Positions 39,735 through 48,038 of a stretch of DNA of 64,000 bases are shown here, one piece after another. Location: the NCBI RefSeq assembly GCF_014650815.1, contig NZ_BMVR01000020.1, positions 48,446 through 112,445 of the forward strand, read 5' to 3'. A program made the translations under genes and the position numbers. The notes beneath the pieces are model-generated. The model was given only the letters and a program-made list of their open reading frames with translations, searched no databases and was not told where the DNA came from. The stretch comes from Streptomyces flavofungini (GTDB lineage: Bacteria > Actinomycetota > Actinomycetes > Streptomycetales > Streptomycetaceae). Each line of letters starts with the position of its first letter. The stretch's first letter is position 1.

Positions 39735-39923
39735 ATGGAGAGCAGGTGCTGGATGGTCGCCCTCCTGGCCATCGACGGCAGGCAGTACGTGTACCGCGTG
39801 TACGCCCCCGCGGACGCGCTGCCCGCCGACTTGTTCTGGGAAGCCTGGCACTGCCACGACGAGGGCCCCTTCCCGCGGGCCTTGGACCTCTTCGACGCGG
39901 CGGTGATACAGCACGTGGGCTGA
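39735..39923 (+). CDS. Small hypothetical protein (62 aa)
   Basis: Compact sequence with Streptomyces-like codon use: W-M-V-A-L-L-A-I-D-G-R-Q-Y-V-Y-R-V-Y-A-P, then L-P-A-D-L-F-W-E-A-W-H-C-H-D-E-G-P-F and F-D-A-A-V-I-Q-H-V-G. It looks like a small beta-then-alpha domain. AGAGG precedes ATG 39735; the internal ATG 39753 is another candidate. No recognised family. It lies between two minus-strand genes and could be regulated on its own. Confidence 0.5.
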   Translation: MESRCWMVALLAIDGRQYVYRVYAPADALPADLFWEAWHCHDEGPFPRALDLFDAAVIQHVG

Positions 39924-39987
39924 GCGGGGAAGCGTTCCGGGGACCAGGCCGTACGGGCCGAGGGCACCCACGCCCTTCCGGCCACGC

Positions 39988-40770
39988 CTACACCCCCGCC
40001 CGCTCCCCCACCACCACGGTCGCGTACAACTCCTCATCCGTGACCACGCTCGCCACAAGCCCCGCGCCCCCGACCACCTTCACCGCCGCTGGCACCTGCC
40101 GCTCACTCGTCTCGAACAGCAGCCGCCCGCCCGGCGCCAGCCACCGTGCCGCGTCCGCGGTCACCCGCCGCAGCACATCCAGCCCGTCCGCACCCCCGTC
40201 GAGCGCCACCCGCGCCTCGTGCTCGCGCGCCTCGACGGGCAGCAGGGCGACTTCCTCCGTGGGCACGTACGGAACGTTGGCGAGCAGCACGTCGACGCGC
40301 CCCCGCAGCCCCTCAGGCAACGCTTCGTAGAGGTCGCCCTCGTGGACGTGCCCTCCGGCGACCCCGACGTTGCGGCGCGCGCAGGCCACGGCGACCGGAT
40401 CGATGTCGGCCGCGTGCAGCTCGACGCGGCCGAGGGCGGCGGCGAGCGCGGCGCCCAGCGCGCCCGACCCGCAGCACAGGTCGACGACCACGGCGCCGGG
40501 ACCGGCGAGCGAGGCCGCCTCGCGGACCAGGAACTCGGTGCGGCGGCGCGGCACGAACACGCCCGGGTCGACGGCGACGCGGAGCCCCGCGAACTCGGCC
40601 CACCCGACGACGTGTTCCAGCGGAAGGCCGCTCACCCGCCGCGCCACCATGGCGTCCAACTCGTCCGGGCCGTCGGCCGCGGCGAGCAACAGATCGGCCT
40701 CGTCCTCGGCGAACACACAGCCCGCGGCACGCAGCCGTTCGACAACGGTGGAGTGGGCTGACCAGGGCAT
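39988..40770 (-). CDS. HemK/PrmC-like protein-glutamine N5-methyltransferase
   Basis: 260 aa. SAM-binding motif V-V-D-L-C-C-G-S-G-A-L-G, acidic loop A-A-D-I-D-P-V-A, and the substrate-amide motif N-V-P-Y-V-P, a variant of the N-P-P-Y of HemK/PrmC. The N-terminal region S-G-L-P-L-E-H-V-V-G-W-A-E-F matches the conserved G-x-P-L-x-x-I-x-G of that family. The Val in N-V-P-Y marks the actinobacterial paralogue group rather than the main release-factor methyltransferase, so the substrate may differ. ATG 40770 has AGGAAGG 6 bases upstream. Confidence 0.85.
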   Translation of the reverse strand: MPWSAHSTVVERLRAAGCVFAEDEADLLLAAADGPDELDAMVARRVSGLPLEHVVGWAEFAGLRVAVDPGVFVPRRRTEFLVREAASLAGPGAVVVDLCCGSGALGAALAAALGRVELHAADIDPVAVACARRNVGVAGGHVHEGDLYEALPEGLRGRVDVLLANVPYVPTEEVALLPVEAREHEARVALDGGADGLDVLRRVTADAARWLAPGGRLLFETSERQVPAAVKVVGGAGLVASVVTDEELYATVVVGERAGV

Positions 40771-40924
40771 CAAGGGCCTTCCTGCGGTCCGGGCAAAGAA
40801 GCCAACCCTACCCGGGCAGCCAGATCTGACGACCCATCAGTATTGAATGTTCCGGGGCCTGGGGATACGTTCCGCGACACCGTGGCTGCGCCCGGCGCAG
40901 CACCCGACGAGAAGGGGTGGCCGC

Positions 40925-41353
40925 ATGGCCGAAGTCAGCGCGGAGGCACGTATCGAGGCACCGGCGGAGAAGGTCTGGGCGCAGCTCACCGACTTCTCCG
41001 CGTACGCGCAGTGGAGTTCCACGCACACCAGCTTCCCGAAGGGCGGCCCCGACACCCTGGAGACGGGCGGCACCTTCACGGAGAACATGAAGCTCATGGG
41101 CTTTCCGGCCGAGGTCGCCTGGACGATCGTGGAGCTGGAGCCGGCCCGCGTCTTCGCGATCAAGGGCAAGGGCCCGATGGGCGTCGACGTCAGCACCCGC
41201 TACACGCTCGAACCGGACGGCGAGGCGACGACGATCCGCGCGAACGGCGAGTTCACCGGCGCCGCGGTGAGCCTCATGGCGGGCAAGCTCAAGGACTCGG
41301 CGACGGCGGCCATGAACGAGTCGCTCCGCAAGCTGGGCGCCCTGGTGACCTGA
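40925..41353 (+). CDS. SRPBCC (START-like) family protein
   Basis: 142 aa. Begins E-V-S-A-E-A-R-I-E-A-P-A-E-K-V-W-A-Q-L-T-D-F-S-A-Y-A-Q-W, the usual SRPBCC opening, then M-K-L-M-G-F-P-A-E-V-A-W-T-I, R-Y-T-L-E-P-D-G and a long C-terminal helix. Such proteins bind hydrophobic ligands in a deep cavity; some are linked to CO dehydrogenase or polyketide cyclases. There is no informative neighbour. ATG 40925 follows AAGGGGTGG. It ends at a strong bidirectional terminator shared with the PadR gene. Confidence 0.87.
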   Translation: MAEVSAEARIEAPAEKVWAQLTDFSAYAQWSSTHTSFPKGGPDTLETGGTFTENMKLMGFPAEVAWTIVELEPARVFAIKGKGPMGVDVSTRYTLEPDGEATTIRANGEFTGAAVSLMAGKLKDSATAAMNESLRKLGALVT

Positions 41354-41386
41354 CCGTTCGCGCGCGCCGGGGGCACCACGACAGCA

Positions 41387-41417
41387 AGGCGCCCCGCGCA
41401 GCACGCGCGGGGCGCCT
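41387..41417. terminator. Bidirectional terminator
   Basis: Perfect 13-bp arms AGGCGCCCCGCGC (41387-41399) and GCGCGGGGCGCCT (41405-41417) with a 5-nt loop, between convergent SRPBCC and PadR genes. Confidence 0.85.
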
Positions 41418-41450
41418 CACCAGCGGTGCGGGCGGCGAGCCCGCTCCGCG

Positions 41451-42080
41451 TCAGTCCTCATCGGCGAGGATCAGGTACAGCTTCTTGCGGGCGTCGTTGA
41501 TGACCGCGAGCGCCTTCTCCCGCTGCTCCTTGGAGCCGGTCTTCCAGACCTGGCCGAACGCCTCCATCAGGCCGAACCCGGCCTGCCGGATCTCGGTAAG
41601 GGCCTCGAAGTCGACCCCGCGCCCGGCCTCTTCCCAGGGGGCGTCCGGGCCCTCGTCCGCCGCTTCGCGGCCGGCGTCGGTGAGCGCGAAGAGCTTCTTG
41701 CCGCCCTCGCTCTCGCTGGCGATCAGACCCTCGTCCTCCAGGAGCTGGAGGGTCGGGTAGACCGAGCCGGGGCTGGGCTTCCACGCCCCGCCGCTGCGCT
41801 CGGCGATCTCCTGGATCATCTCGTAGCCGTGCATCGGCCGGTCCTTCAAGAGGGCCAGGATCGATGCGCGTACGTCACCGCGCCGCGCCCTGCCCCTGGG
41901 CCCGCCCCGGCCACCGCGACCGCCGCCCCAAGGGCCGCCGCCGCCGAATCCGGGACCGAAGGGCCCGAACGCGCCGCGCCGCCCCTCGAAGCCGCCCCGG
42001 TCCTCGCGGCCGGGTCCGAACGGGCCGCGCCCGCGTCCATGACCGTGCTTGTGCTCGTGTTCAAAACCGTGGGAACGCAT
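41451..42080 (-). CDS. PadR-family regulator with His/Gly-rich N-terminal tail
   Basis: 209 aa. The PadR winged helix spans about residues 65-140: R-G-D-V-R-A-S-I-L-A-L-L, P-M-H-G-Y-E-M-I-Q-E-I, W-K-P-S-P-G-S-V-Y-P-T-L-Q-L-L-E-D-E-G-L-I and K-L-F-A-L-T. A C-terminal dimerisation helix region follows. Ahead of it lies a 60-residue tail with five histidines in the first 14 residues (H-G-F-E-H-E-H-K-H-G-H) and long Gly/Arg/Phe runs, which could bind metal. ATG 42080 has GAAGGA upstream. A CGATATATCG palindrome about 80 bases upstream is a likely autoregulatory operator. No obvious target gene besides itself; PhzF is divergent, 217 bases away. Confidence 0.88.
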   Translation of the reverse strand: MRSHGFEHEHKHGHGRGRGPFGPGREDRGGFEGRRGAFGPFGPGFGGGGPWGGGRGGRGGPRGRARRGDVRASILALLKDRPMHGYEMIQEIAERSGGAWKPSPGSVYPTLQLLEDEGLIASESEGGKKLFALTDAGREAADEGPDAPWEEAGRGVDFEALTEIRQAGFGLMEAFGQVWKTGSKEQREKALAVINDARKKLYLILADED

Positions 42081-42161
42081 GTTGTTCAGTCCTTCCGTCG
42101 TTCCATTCGTTGTTCCGTGCGGAACCTTCCGCGACATCGTTGATCAGTCGCGATGCTTCAA

Positions 42162-42171
42162 CGATATATCG
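42162..42171. promoter_or_regulatory. Candidate PadR operator
   Basis: CGATATATCG, a perfect 10-bp palindrome in an A/T-rich patch between padR (start 42080) and the divergent phzF-like gene; PadR proteins favour such AT-centred sites. Confidence 0.6.
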
Positions 42172-42285
42172 GAACTGTTCGGTCGGCAACCCTCAGCCGC
42201 AACAGACGTCCACATCCAGGCCCAGGAGGCACAAGTAGGTCCAGCCGAAGCGAATTGGCCTTGGTGGCAGCTGCGGGTGGCTTTC

Positions 42286-42291
42286 TAACGT
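42286..42291 (+). promoter_or_regulatory. -10 element of leaderless phzF-like gene
   Basis: TAACGT ends 7 bases before ATG 42298; a TTGGTG -35-like box lies at 42261-42266. No ribosome binding site follows, so the transcript probably begins at the start codon. Confidence 0.5.
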
Positions 42292-42297
42292 CGACCC

Positions 42298-43125
42298 ATG
42301 ACCACACCACCGCGGACGCGGATCCGCATCGTCGACGCCTTCGCCGACCGCCCGTTCACCGGCAACCCGGCCGGGGTCGTACTCCTCGACGCGTTCAGGG
42401 ACGACGCCTGGCACCAGCACGTGGCCATGGAGGTCAATCACGCCGAGACGGCCTTCGCCCACCCCCTGCCCGAAGGCGGCGACGCGGACTGGGCGCTGCG
42501 CTGGTTCACGCCCGCCACCGAGGTCGACCTGTGCGGCCACGCCACACTGGCCACGGCGCACGTCCTGCACGCCACGGGCGCCGCCACCGGCCCCGTGCGC
42601 TTCGCCACCCGCGCGGGCGTGCTCCGCGCCACCGCCCACGCCGACGGCACCCTCACCCTCGACTTCCCGACGGCCCCGCTCACCCCGGCCGACCTGCCGG
42701 AGGCGGCGGTCGAGGCCTTGGGCGCCCGGCCGCTCTCCGCGTACGACACAGGCCCGCACCTGGGCGACCTGCTGGTCGAGCTGGCGGACGAAAAGACGGT
42801 CCGCGCGCTCACGCCGGACCACCGGGCCCTCGCCCAGCACTCCGAGCGCGGCGTCATCGCGACCGCGCCCGCCGAGGATCCCGGCCGGGGGTACGACTAC
42901 GTCTCGCGCGGCTTCTTCCCGCGCGTCGGGATCGACGAGGACCCCGTGACGGGCAGCGCGCACACCGCGCTCGCCCCGTTCTGGAGCGGGCGCCTGGGCC
43001 GCACCGACCTGACCGGACTGCAGGCCTCCGCCCGCTCCGGCCGCGTCCGGACCGCCGTCCGCGGCGACCGCACCCTCCTGACCGGCCGCGCGGTGACGGT
43101 CATCGAGGGCGACCTGCTGGCGTGA
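42298..43125 (+). CDS. PhzF-family isomerase/epimerase
   Basis: 275 aa. Typical opening I-R-I-V-D-A-F-A-D-R-P-F-T-G-N-P-A-G-V-V, then N-H-A-E-T-A-F with the catalytic Glu, E-V-D-L-C-G-H-A-T-L-A and the second-lobe motif D-E-D-P-V-T-G-S-A-H. PhzF enzymes isomerise compounds such as trans-2,3-dihydro-3-hydroxyanthranilate, but most members have unknown substrates; no phenazine genes are nearby. It appears leaderless. Divergent from padR, so it could be a PadR target. Confidence 0.9.
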   Translation: MTTPPRTRIRIVDAFADRPFTGNPAGVVLLDAFRDDAWHQHVAMEVNHAETAFAHPLPEGGDADWALRWFTPATEVDLCGHATLATAHVLHATGAATGPVRFATRAGVLRATAHADGTLTLDFPTAPLTPADLPEAAVEALGARPLSAYDTGPHLGDLLVELADEKTVRALTPDHRALAQHSERGVIATAPAEDPGRGYDYVSRGFFPRVGIDEDPVTGSAHTALAPFWSGRLGRTDLTGLQASARSGRVRTAVRGDRTLLTGRAVTVIEGDLLA

Positions 43126-43232
43126 GAGGGGCACGCATCCCTACGGCGTGACGAAGGCGGCGTGACGGCGGCGCGCACCCCCACCGCGCGCAACCTCACC
43201 GCACACCGCGGGCCACGCCCCGCCCCCGCTCG

Positions 43233-44033
43233 TCACGCCGTCGGCAGCCACCCCACCTTCCCCGCGAGCAGCCCGTACCCCACGAACGCCCCGATATCGA
43301 GCAGCGAGTGGGCGACGACGAGCGGTCCGACCCGGCCCCACCGCCGGTACAGGTACACGAACACCACCCCCATCGCCATGTTCCCGATGAACCCGCCGAT
43401 GCCCTGATACAGGTGGTACGACCCCCGCAGCACCGAACTCCCGATCAGCGCCTTCGTCGGTGACCACCCCAACTGGTCCAGCCTGCGCAGCAGATAACCG
43501 ACGACGATCACCTCCTCGAGGATGGAGTTCTGCAGCGCCGAAAGGACCAGGACGGGGTACTTCCACCAGACGTCGGGCAGGTCCTCCGGCACCACCGTGA
43601 GGTTGAAGCCGAGCCCTCGGGCGGCCAGATAGAACGCGATGCCGGTGGAGCCGATGACGGCGGCCACCGCCGTGCCCCGCCCGAGGTCCGGCCAGGGGCG
43701 GCTCCGGTCGAAGCCGATCCCGCGCAGGCCCGATCCCTCGCGCAGCAGGAAGTGCGCAACCAGGGCCACCGGCACGAGCGCCGTCGTGATGCCGAACAGC
43801 TGCCAGGCGAGATCGAGCCACGGCCGCCCCGGCGCGGCCGACGAGTTGAGGGTTGCCGCCTGGTCCTTCAGACCGCCCGGCCTGGTGACCGAGCCGATAA
43901 AGCTGATCAGCGCGGACACTCCGCTGGCGCCCAGCGACAGCGCCAGGACGAGCAGCGTCTCGTCCCGCAGGAACCGCCGCGAGGGCCCTGCCTCAGGAAT
44001 AGAACCGGCCATTGGCCCCGGCTCCGCTTGCAC
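43233..44033 (-). CDS. CPBP (CAAX/Abi-type) membrane protease
   Basis: 266 aa with about seven hydrophobic segments. Family motifs: N-S-I-L-E-E-V-I-V-V-G-Y-L (Glu-Glu; the usual following Arg is Gly in E-E-x5-G), R-G-S-Y-H-L-Y-Q-G with a metal or catalytic His, and V-V-A-H-S-L-L-D with the second His. CPBP proteins cleave prenylated or bacteriocin-type peptides or act as immunity proteins. GTG 44033 has GGAGG 5 bases upstream; ATG 44012 is later. No bacteriocin precursor is evident next to it. Confidence 0.82.
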   Translation of the reverse strand: MQAEPGPMAGSIPEAGPSRRFLRDETLLVLALSLGASGVSALISFIGSVTRPGGLKDQAATLNSSAAPGRPWLDLAWQLFGITTALVPVALVAHFLLREGSGLRGIGFDRSRPWPDLGRGTAVAAVIGSTGIAFYLAARGLGFNLTVVPEDLPDVWWKYPVLVLSALQNSILEEVIVVGYLLRRLDQLGWSPTKALIGSSVLRGSYHLYQGIGGFIGNMAMGVVFVYLYRRWGRVGPLVVAHSLLDIGAFVGYGLLAGKVGWLPTA

Positions 44034-44122
44034 TCCTGCCTCCAGTTGAGTAATCCCGCCTCATCCCCGTCCCCGTGCCGCTAGGGTCTCGAAAGAACTT
44101 ACGAACCACGTGCGCGACAGGC

Positions 44123-44163
44123 CGAGGGGGACGGACGCCGACCGTGGCGTGCCGTCCCCCTCG
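44123..44163 (+). promoter_or_regulatory. Terminator-like hairpin in the leader of the VWA gene
   Basis: CGAGGGGGACGG (44123-44134) / CCGTCCCCCTCG (44152-44163), a perfect 12-bp stem followed by TCCTTTT and further T-rich sequence. It lies between divergent promoters and 74 bases before the VWA start. A TAGGGT -10-like box at 44082-44087 would put it inside the VWA leader, as an attenuator. Confidence 0.55.
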
Positions 44164-44236
44164 TCCTTTTCATCCTTGTTTGTTGCTTTTCATTGCTTCG
44201 TCGCAGCTTCATCGCACGGGGAGGGGCAGCACCGCC

Positions 44237-46009
44237 ATGGGACGTCACAGCTTGCCCGATGGGCGCAGGACGGCGGCAGCCGACCCACGCCCACGGGCTC
44301 GTAGGCGCACGGTCGCCCTGGTCACGACCCTCGTCCTGGCCGTCGCGGCGGGCGCGGCGGTGGCGGTCCGCGGCGGATTCCTGCCGTTCGGCGACTCCTG
44401 CCGCGACGACGCGGTACGCCTCGACGTCGTCGCCGCACCCGCCGTGACCCCCGCCCTCAAGGACGCCGCCGACCACGTGCGCGAGCGGGACATCACCTCG
44501 GACGGCCACTGCATGGACATCCGTGTCACCGCCCGCGAGCCGTACAAGGTCGCCGACGAGCTCCGCCGCGACGGCTCGAAGGCCAGGTACGACGTGTGGG
44601 TGCCGGACTCCAAGGTGTGGGTGCAGCGCGCCGGGATCGGCGGCGGCCAGGCGCGGGTGTCCCCGGCGGGGAACATCGCCTCCTCGCCGATCGGTGTCGG
44701 CATGCTGGAGTCCGCCGCGGAGAAGCTGGGGTGGCCCCGGAAGACGTACACCTGGAGCCAGTTGGCGGGCGCGTCGCCGCGCGCGGACGCGCCGCGGCTC
44801 GGCGCGGCGGACCCGGCGCGCAGCGCGAGCGGGCTGCTCGCCCTGACCAAGCTGGGCGCCTCCGCGCGCGCGTCCGACGCCAAGGACGCCGACACCCGGG
44901 CCGCCGCGACGGCCAAGTCTCTGTCGTCCCGTACGTCCGACAGCGACGGCAGGCTCCTGGACACCCTGGCCCGCGACTCCTCGAGCGCCGAGCGCGGCAA
45001 CCCCCGCCGCAACGAGGCGCTGATCCTCTCCGAGCAGGCGTCGTTCGCGCACAACGCGGCGGCCGACGAGCAGCAGGCCCTCGACCTCTTCTACCCCGAG
45101 GACGGGTCACCGGTCCTCGACTACCCGTACACGCTGATCCGCGAGAACGAGCTCTCCACCGACCAGAGCCGGGCGGCGCTGCGCTTCATGACGCTGTTCG
45201 GCGAGAAGCCGGGCCGGCGCATCCTCGCGGAGCACGGGTTCCGGACGGACGGGGAGCGGCCCTCGGCCGGCCTGGTCACGGCGGCGGGCGGGCGCACCCC
45301 GCAGCCGTACGCGCAGGAGCCGGGCGAGGCGCCCTCCGACAAGGCGGTGCAGGAGACCCTGGGTCTGTGGACCATCACGGTGCAGAGCGCACGGTTCATC
45401 ACGGTCGTCGACGCCTCGGACTCGATGCGCCAGCTCGTGCCGGGGCGCGGCGAGTCCCGCATGGACGTCACGAAGGCCGCCCTGCTCCAGGCCCTCGCGG
45501 GCTTCACGGACGACGACGAGATCGGCCTGTGGGAGTTCGCCACCCGCCTCGACGGCCCGCGCGACTACCGCGAGCTGGTCCCCACCGGCCGCCTCGGCGA
45601 CCGCAAGGGCGACGGCACCCAGCGCGACCGCCTCACCAAGGCGTTCGGCGCGCTGCGGCCCGTCCCCGGCGGGGCCACCGGCCTGTACGACACGACGCTG
45701 GCCGCGTACGAGAAGGCCCACAAGGGCTACTCGCGCGGCAAGTTCAACACGCTCGTCCTGCTCACCGACGGCGTCAACCAGGACCCGGGCAGCATCTCGC
45801 GCGCCGAACTGATCTCCCGTCTGCGCGCCCTCGCCGACCCCGAGAAGCCGCTGCCGATCATCGCCATCGCGGTCGGCCCGGACGCCGACGAGCGGGAGGC
45901 CGACCAGATCGCCCGGGCCACGGGCGGCTCCGGCCACGAGGTCGACGACCCCGCCCAGATCCACTCGGTGATCCTGAAGGCGATCGTGCAGGCGGGCACA
46001 CAGCAGTGA
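44237..46009 (+). CDS. Membrane-anchored substrate-binding/VWA-domain protein
   Basis: 590 aa. A basic R-A-R-R-R-T precedes one N-terminal membrane segment (V-A-L-V-T-T-L-V-L-A-V-A-A-G). Residues about 55-360 resemble an extracellular solute-binding domain (L-D-V-V-A-A-P-A-V-T, V-A-D-E-L-R-R-D-G, Y-D-V-W-V-P-D-S). The C-terminal 200 residues are a von Willebrand A domain with an intact metal site: D392-A-S-D-S (DxSxS) and L-L-T-D-G-V-N. It is probably displayed outside the membrane and binds a protein or wall ligand. GGGGAGGGG lies upstream of ATG 44237. Two-domain proteins of this kind are common in actinomycetes, but their role is not settled. Confidence 0.85.
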   Translation: MGRHSLPDGRRTAAADPRPRARRRTVALVTTLVLAVAAGAAVAVRGGFLPFGDSCRDDAVRLDVVAAPAVTPALKDAADHVRERDITSDGHCMDIRVTAREPYKVADELRRDGSKARYDVWVPDSKVWVQRAGIGGGQARVSPAGNIASSPIGVGMLESAAEKLGWPRKTYTWSQLAGASPRADAPRLGAADPARSASGLLALTKLGASARASDAKDADTRAAATAKSLSSRTSDSDGRLLDTLARDSSSAERGNPRRNEALILSEQASFAHNAAADEQQALDLFYPEDGSPVLDYPYTLIRENELSTDQSRAALRFMTLFGEKPGRRILAEHGFRTDGERPSAGLVTAAGGRTPQPYAQEPGEAPSDKAVQETLGLWTITVQSARFITVVDASDSMRQLVPGRGESRMDVTKAALLQALAGFTDDDEIGLWEFATRLDGPRDYRELVPTGRLGDRKGDGTQRDRLTKAFGALRPVPGGATGLYDTTLAAYEKAHKGYSRGKFNTLVLLTDGVNQDPGSISRAELISRLRALADPEKPLPIIAIAVGPDADEREADQIARATGGSGHEVDDPAQIHSVILKAIVQAGTQQ

Positions 46010-46034
46010 GACGCGGCCCCTGCCGACCCGCCCC

Positions 46035-47555
46035 CTAGCCCAGCGGCAACGCCGGTGCCGGCAGCCCCACCGGCCAGGTGTGCACCGGCTCGCCCGTGTG
46101 CATCAGCTCGCAGTAGCGCCGCGTGGTGGCCGCGAGCGCCGCGTCGCGCTCCAGGCCGCGCTCCAGGGCCCGGTGGTAGGTCGCCGACTGCCAGGAGGCT
46201 CCGTTGACCCGCCTGCGACATCGCTCCTCGATCACGCCGAGGTACAGGTCCCGGTCGGCCGCCTCCACCCCCCACGCGTCGAGCCCGGCCGCGGCCAGCG
46301 GGAGCAACTCGTCGCGTACGAGGTCGACGGCGGCCACGCGAGTCGTCCCCCCGTACCGGCCCCGGCGCGGCCACTCCAGCTGTGCCTCGATGCCGTAGCG
46401 ACAGGCGGTGTCGAAGTTGCGGGCCGCCGCCTCGAACGGCAGCCGCGACCACACCGGCCGCGCCTCCTCGGCGAGCGCCCGCACCACGCCGTAGTAGAAG
46501 GCGGCGTTGGCGATCACGTCGGTCACCGTGGGCCCCGCGGGCAGCACCCGGTTCTCCACGCGCAGATGCGGTACGCCGTCGGCGATGCCGTACACCGGCC
46601 GGTTCCAGCGGTACACCGTGCCGTTGTGGAGGGCGAGTTCGGCGAGCTGCGGCACGCCTCCGGCGTCGAGCACGCCCAGTGGGTCCTCGTCCTCGCACAG
46701 CGGTATCAGGGCCGGGAAATAGCGCAGGTTCTCCTCGAAGAGCTCGTACGCGTTGCTGATCCAGCGCTCGCCGAACCAGGTGCGCGGCCGCACCCCCTGC
46801 GCCTGGAGCTCGGGCGGCCGGGTGTCGGTGGACTGCAGGAACAGCGGCGGCCTGGACTCGCTCCACAGCTCGCGGCCGAACAGGAACGGCGCGTTGGCGC
46901 CCACCGCGACCTGCACGGCAGCGACGGACTGGGCCGCGTTCCACACGTCGGCGAACTTGCCCGGCGTGACCTGGAGGTGCAGCTGCACCGACGTGCAGGC
47001 CGCCTCCGGCGCGATCGACGCGGACGTACACGTGAGGCGCTCCACGCCCTCGATGTCGAGCACGAAGCTCTCGCCGCGCGCCGCCACGATCTGATCGTTG
47101 AGCAGCACGTAGCGGTCCACGGCGGAGAGGTTCGCGGAGACCAGGTCCTGGCGCGAGAGCGTCGGCAGAATACCGATCATCACGATGCCCGCGTCCACCT
47201 CGTTCGCTTTCCGGTGCGCATAGGCGAGACCCGTGCGCAGCTCTTCGGCGAGCCGGTCGAGAACGCGGCCGCCCAACCGGTGCGGCGCAATATTCACTTC
47301 CAGATTGAACATTCCGAGCTCGGTCTGGAAATCGCGACTCGCGATGCGTTCGAGAACTTCCGCATTCATCATTCTCGGCATGCCGTCGGGCCCCGCCAGA
47401 TTCAGCTCTATCTCCAGGCCCATCAGATTCTTGGGCCGGTCGAACCGCCCCTCCTCGAGGAGCCGGGACAGCGCCGCGAGGCACGTCCGGAGCTTGCTGC
47501 GGTACAGGTGTCGATCGGACAGGTCAAACGTTCCTGCCACGACCTTCTCGCCCAT
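46035..47555 (-). CDS. Glutamate-cysteine ligase-like enzyme (GCS2 family)
   Basis: 506 aa. GCS2/carboxylate-amine ligase pattern: L-M-G-L-E-I-E-L-N-L near residue 50, T-E-L-G-M-F-N-L-E-V-N-I-A-P, T-S-V-Q-L-H-L-Q-V and V-E-N-R-V-L-P-A-G-P-T-V-T-D. The last lie in the ATP/metal and substrate region of gamma-glutamyl ligases. Actinomycetes use relatives (EgtA) for ergothioneine and others of unknown role; no egtB-E genes are here, so the substrate is open. ATG 47555 has GGAGGG 8 bases upstream. Convergent with the VWA gene. Confidence 0.85.
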   Translation of the reverse strand: MGEKVVAGTFDLSDRHLYRSKLRTCLAALSRLLEEGRFDRPKNLMGLEIELNLAGPDGMPRMMNAEVLERIASRDFQTELGMFNLEVNIAPHRLGGRVLDRLAEELRTGLAYAHRKANEVDAGIVMIGILPTLSRQDLVSANLSAVDRYVLLNDQIVAARGESFVLDIEGVERLTCTSASIAPEAACTSVQLHLQVTPGKFADVWNAAQSVAAVQVAVGANAPFLFGRELWSESRPPLFLQSTDTRPPELQAQGVRPRTWFGERWISNAYELFEENLRYFPALIPLCEDEDPLGVLDAGGVPQLAELALHNGTVYRWNRPVYGIADGVPHLRVENRVLPAGPTVTDVIANAAFYYGVVRALAEEARPVWSRLPFEAAARNFDTACRYGIEAQLEWPRRGRYGGTTRVAAVDLVRDELLPLAAAGLDAWGVEAADRDLYLGVIEERCRRRVNGASWQSATYHRALERGLERDAALAATTRRYCELMHTGEPVHTWPVGLPAPALPLG

Positions 47556-48038
47556 CGAAGCGTCCCTCCTCGGAGCGGCCGCCGGCGGCCCGGCCACTGT
47601 GTACGGGGGATGATGCCCAGCCGATGTGATCCATAACGCCCCGCCCGGGACCATGGACCAGTACCCTGGGGGAAGTTGTCGCGCGGCACATTCACCAGGC
47701 ATGACGGAGTGCGCGGTTTTTGATCCGCACGTTGTGGTGGAGAAAACCAACGAGAATCAGCCGACCGCGGCCGCGGGGAATGCCGAGGTCACCGCTCGGG
47801 AAGTGATCCGGAATCGGGAGAAAACCCCCAACAGGGTGACCGGATAGCGACTTGACCGCGATATTCGGGGCGGTTAGGCGAAACACTCTCTGAACACCCG
47901 TCGTATAAACTCCGCGGTTGAGGCAGAGAGTTGGCGCTCGCGGTCCCCCTGCCCCCGCCCCTCTGGCCCAGAGCTGACAGCGCCGTCCGCACCTGCCCCC
48001 GCTCAACTGTGCCTGTCGAATGAGAGAGGCGACCCACC
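47556..48038. other. Upstream region without a confident gene
   Basis: Less GC-rich than its surroundings. It holds a TATAAA box at 47904-47909, 130 bases before the gene at 48039, and one short plus-strand frame from ATG 47701 (M-T-E-C-A-V-F-D-P-H, stop at 47847, 48 codons). That frame has only moderate codon bias and no good ribosome binding site, so it is not called. I see no repeat or terminator. Confidence 0.4.

Noticed and set aside
42298..43125. Phenazine biosynthesis suggested by a PhzF-family gene
   Set aside because: No other phenazine genes are in the window and most PhzF homologues act elsewhere.
43233..44033. Bacteriocin immunity or phage defence by the CPBP protease
   Set aside because: No precursor peptide, modification enzyme or defence partner lies next to it.
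47701..47847. 48-codon plus-strand frame M-T-E-C-A-V-F
   Set aside because: Codon bias is only moderate and no ribosome binding site or leaderless -10 box is present; it was kept only as a note in the region entry.
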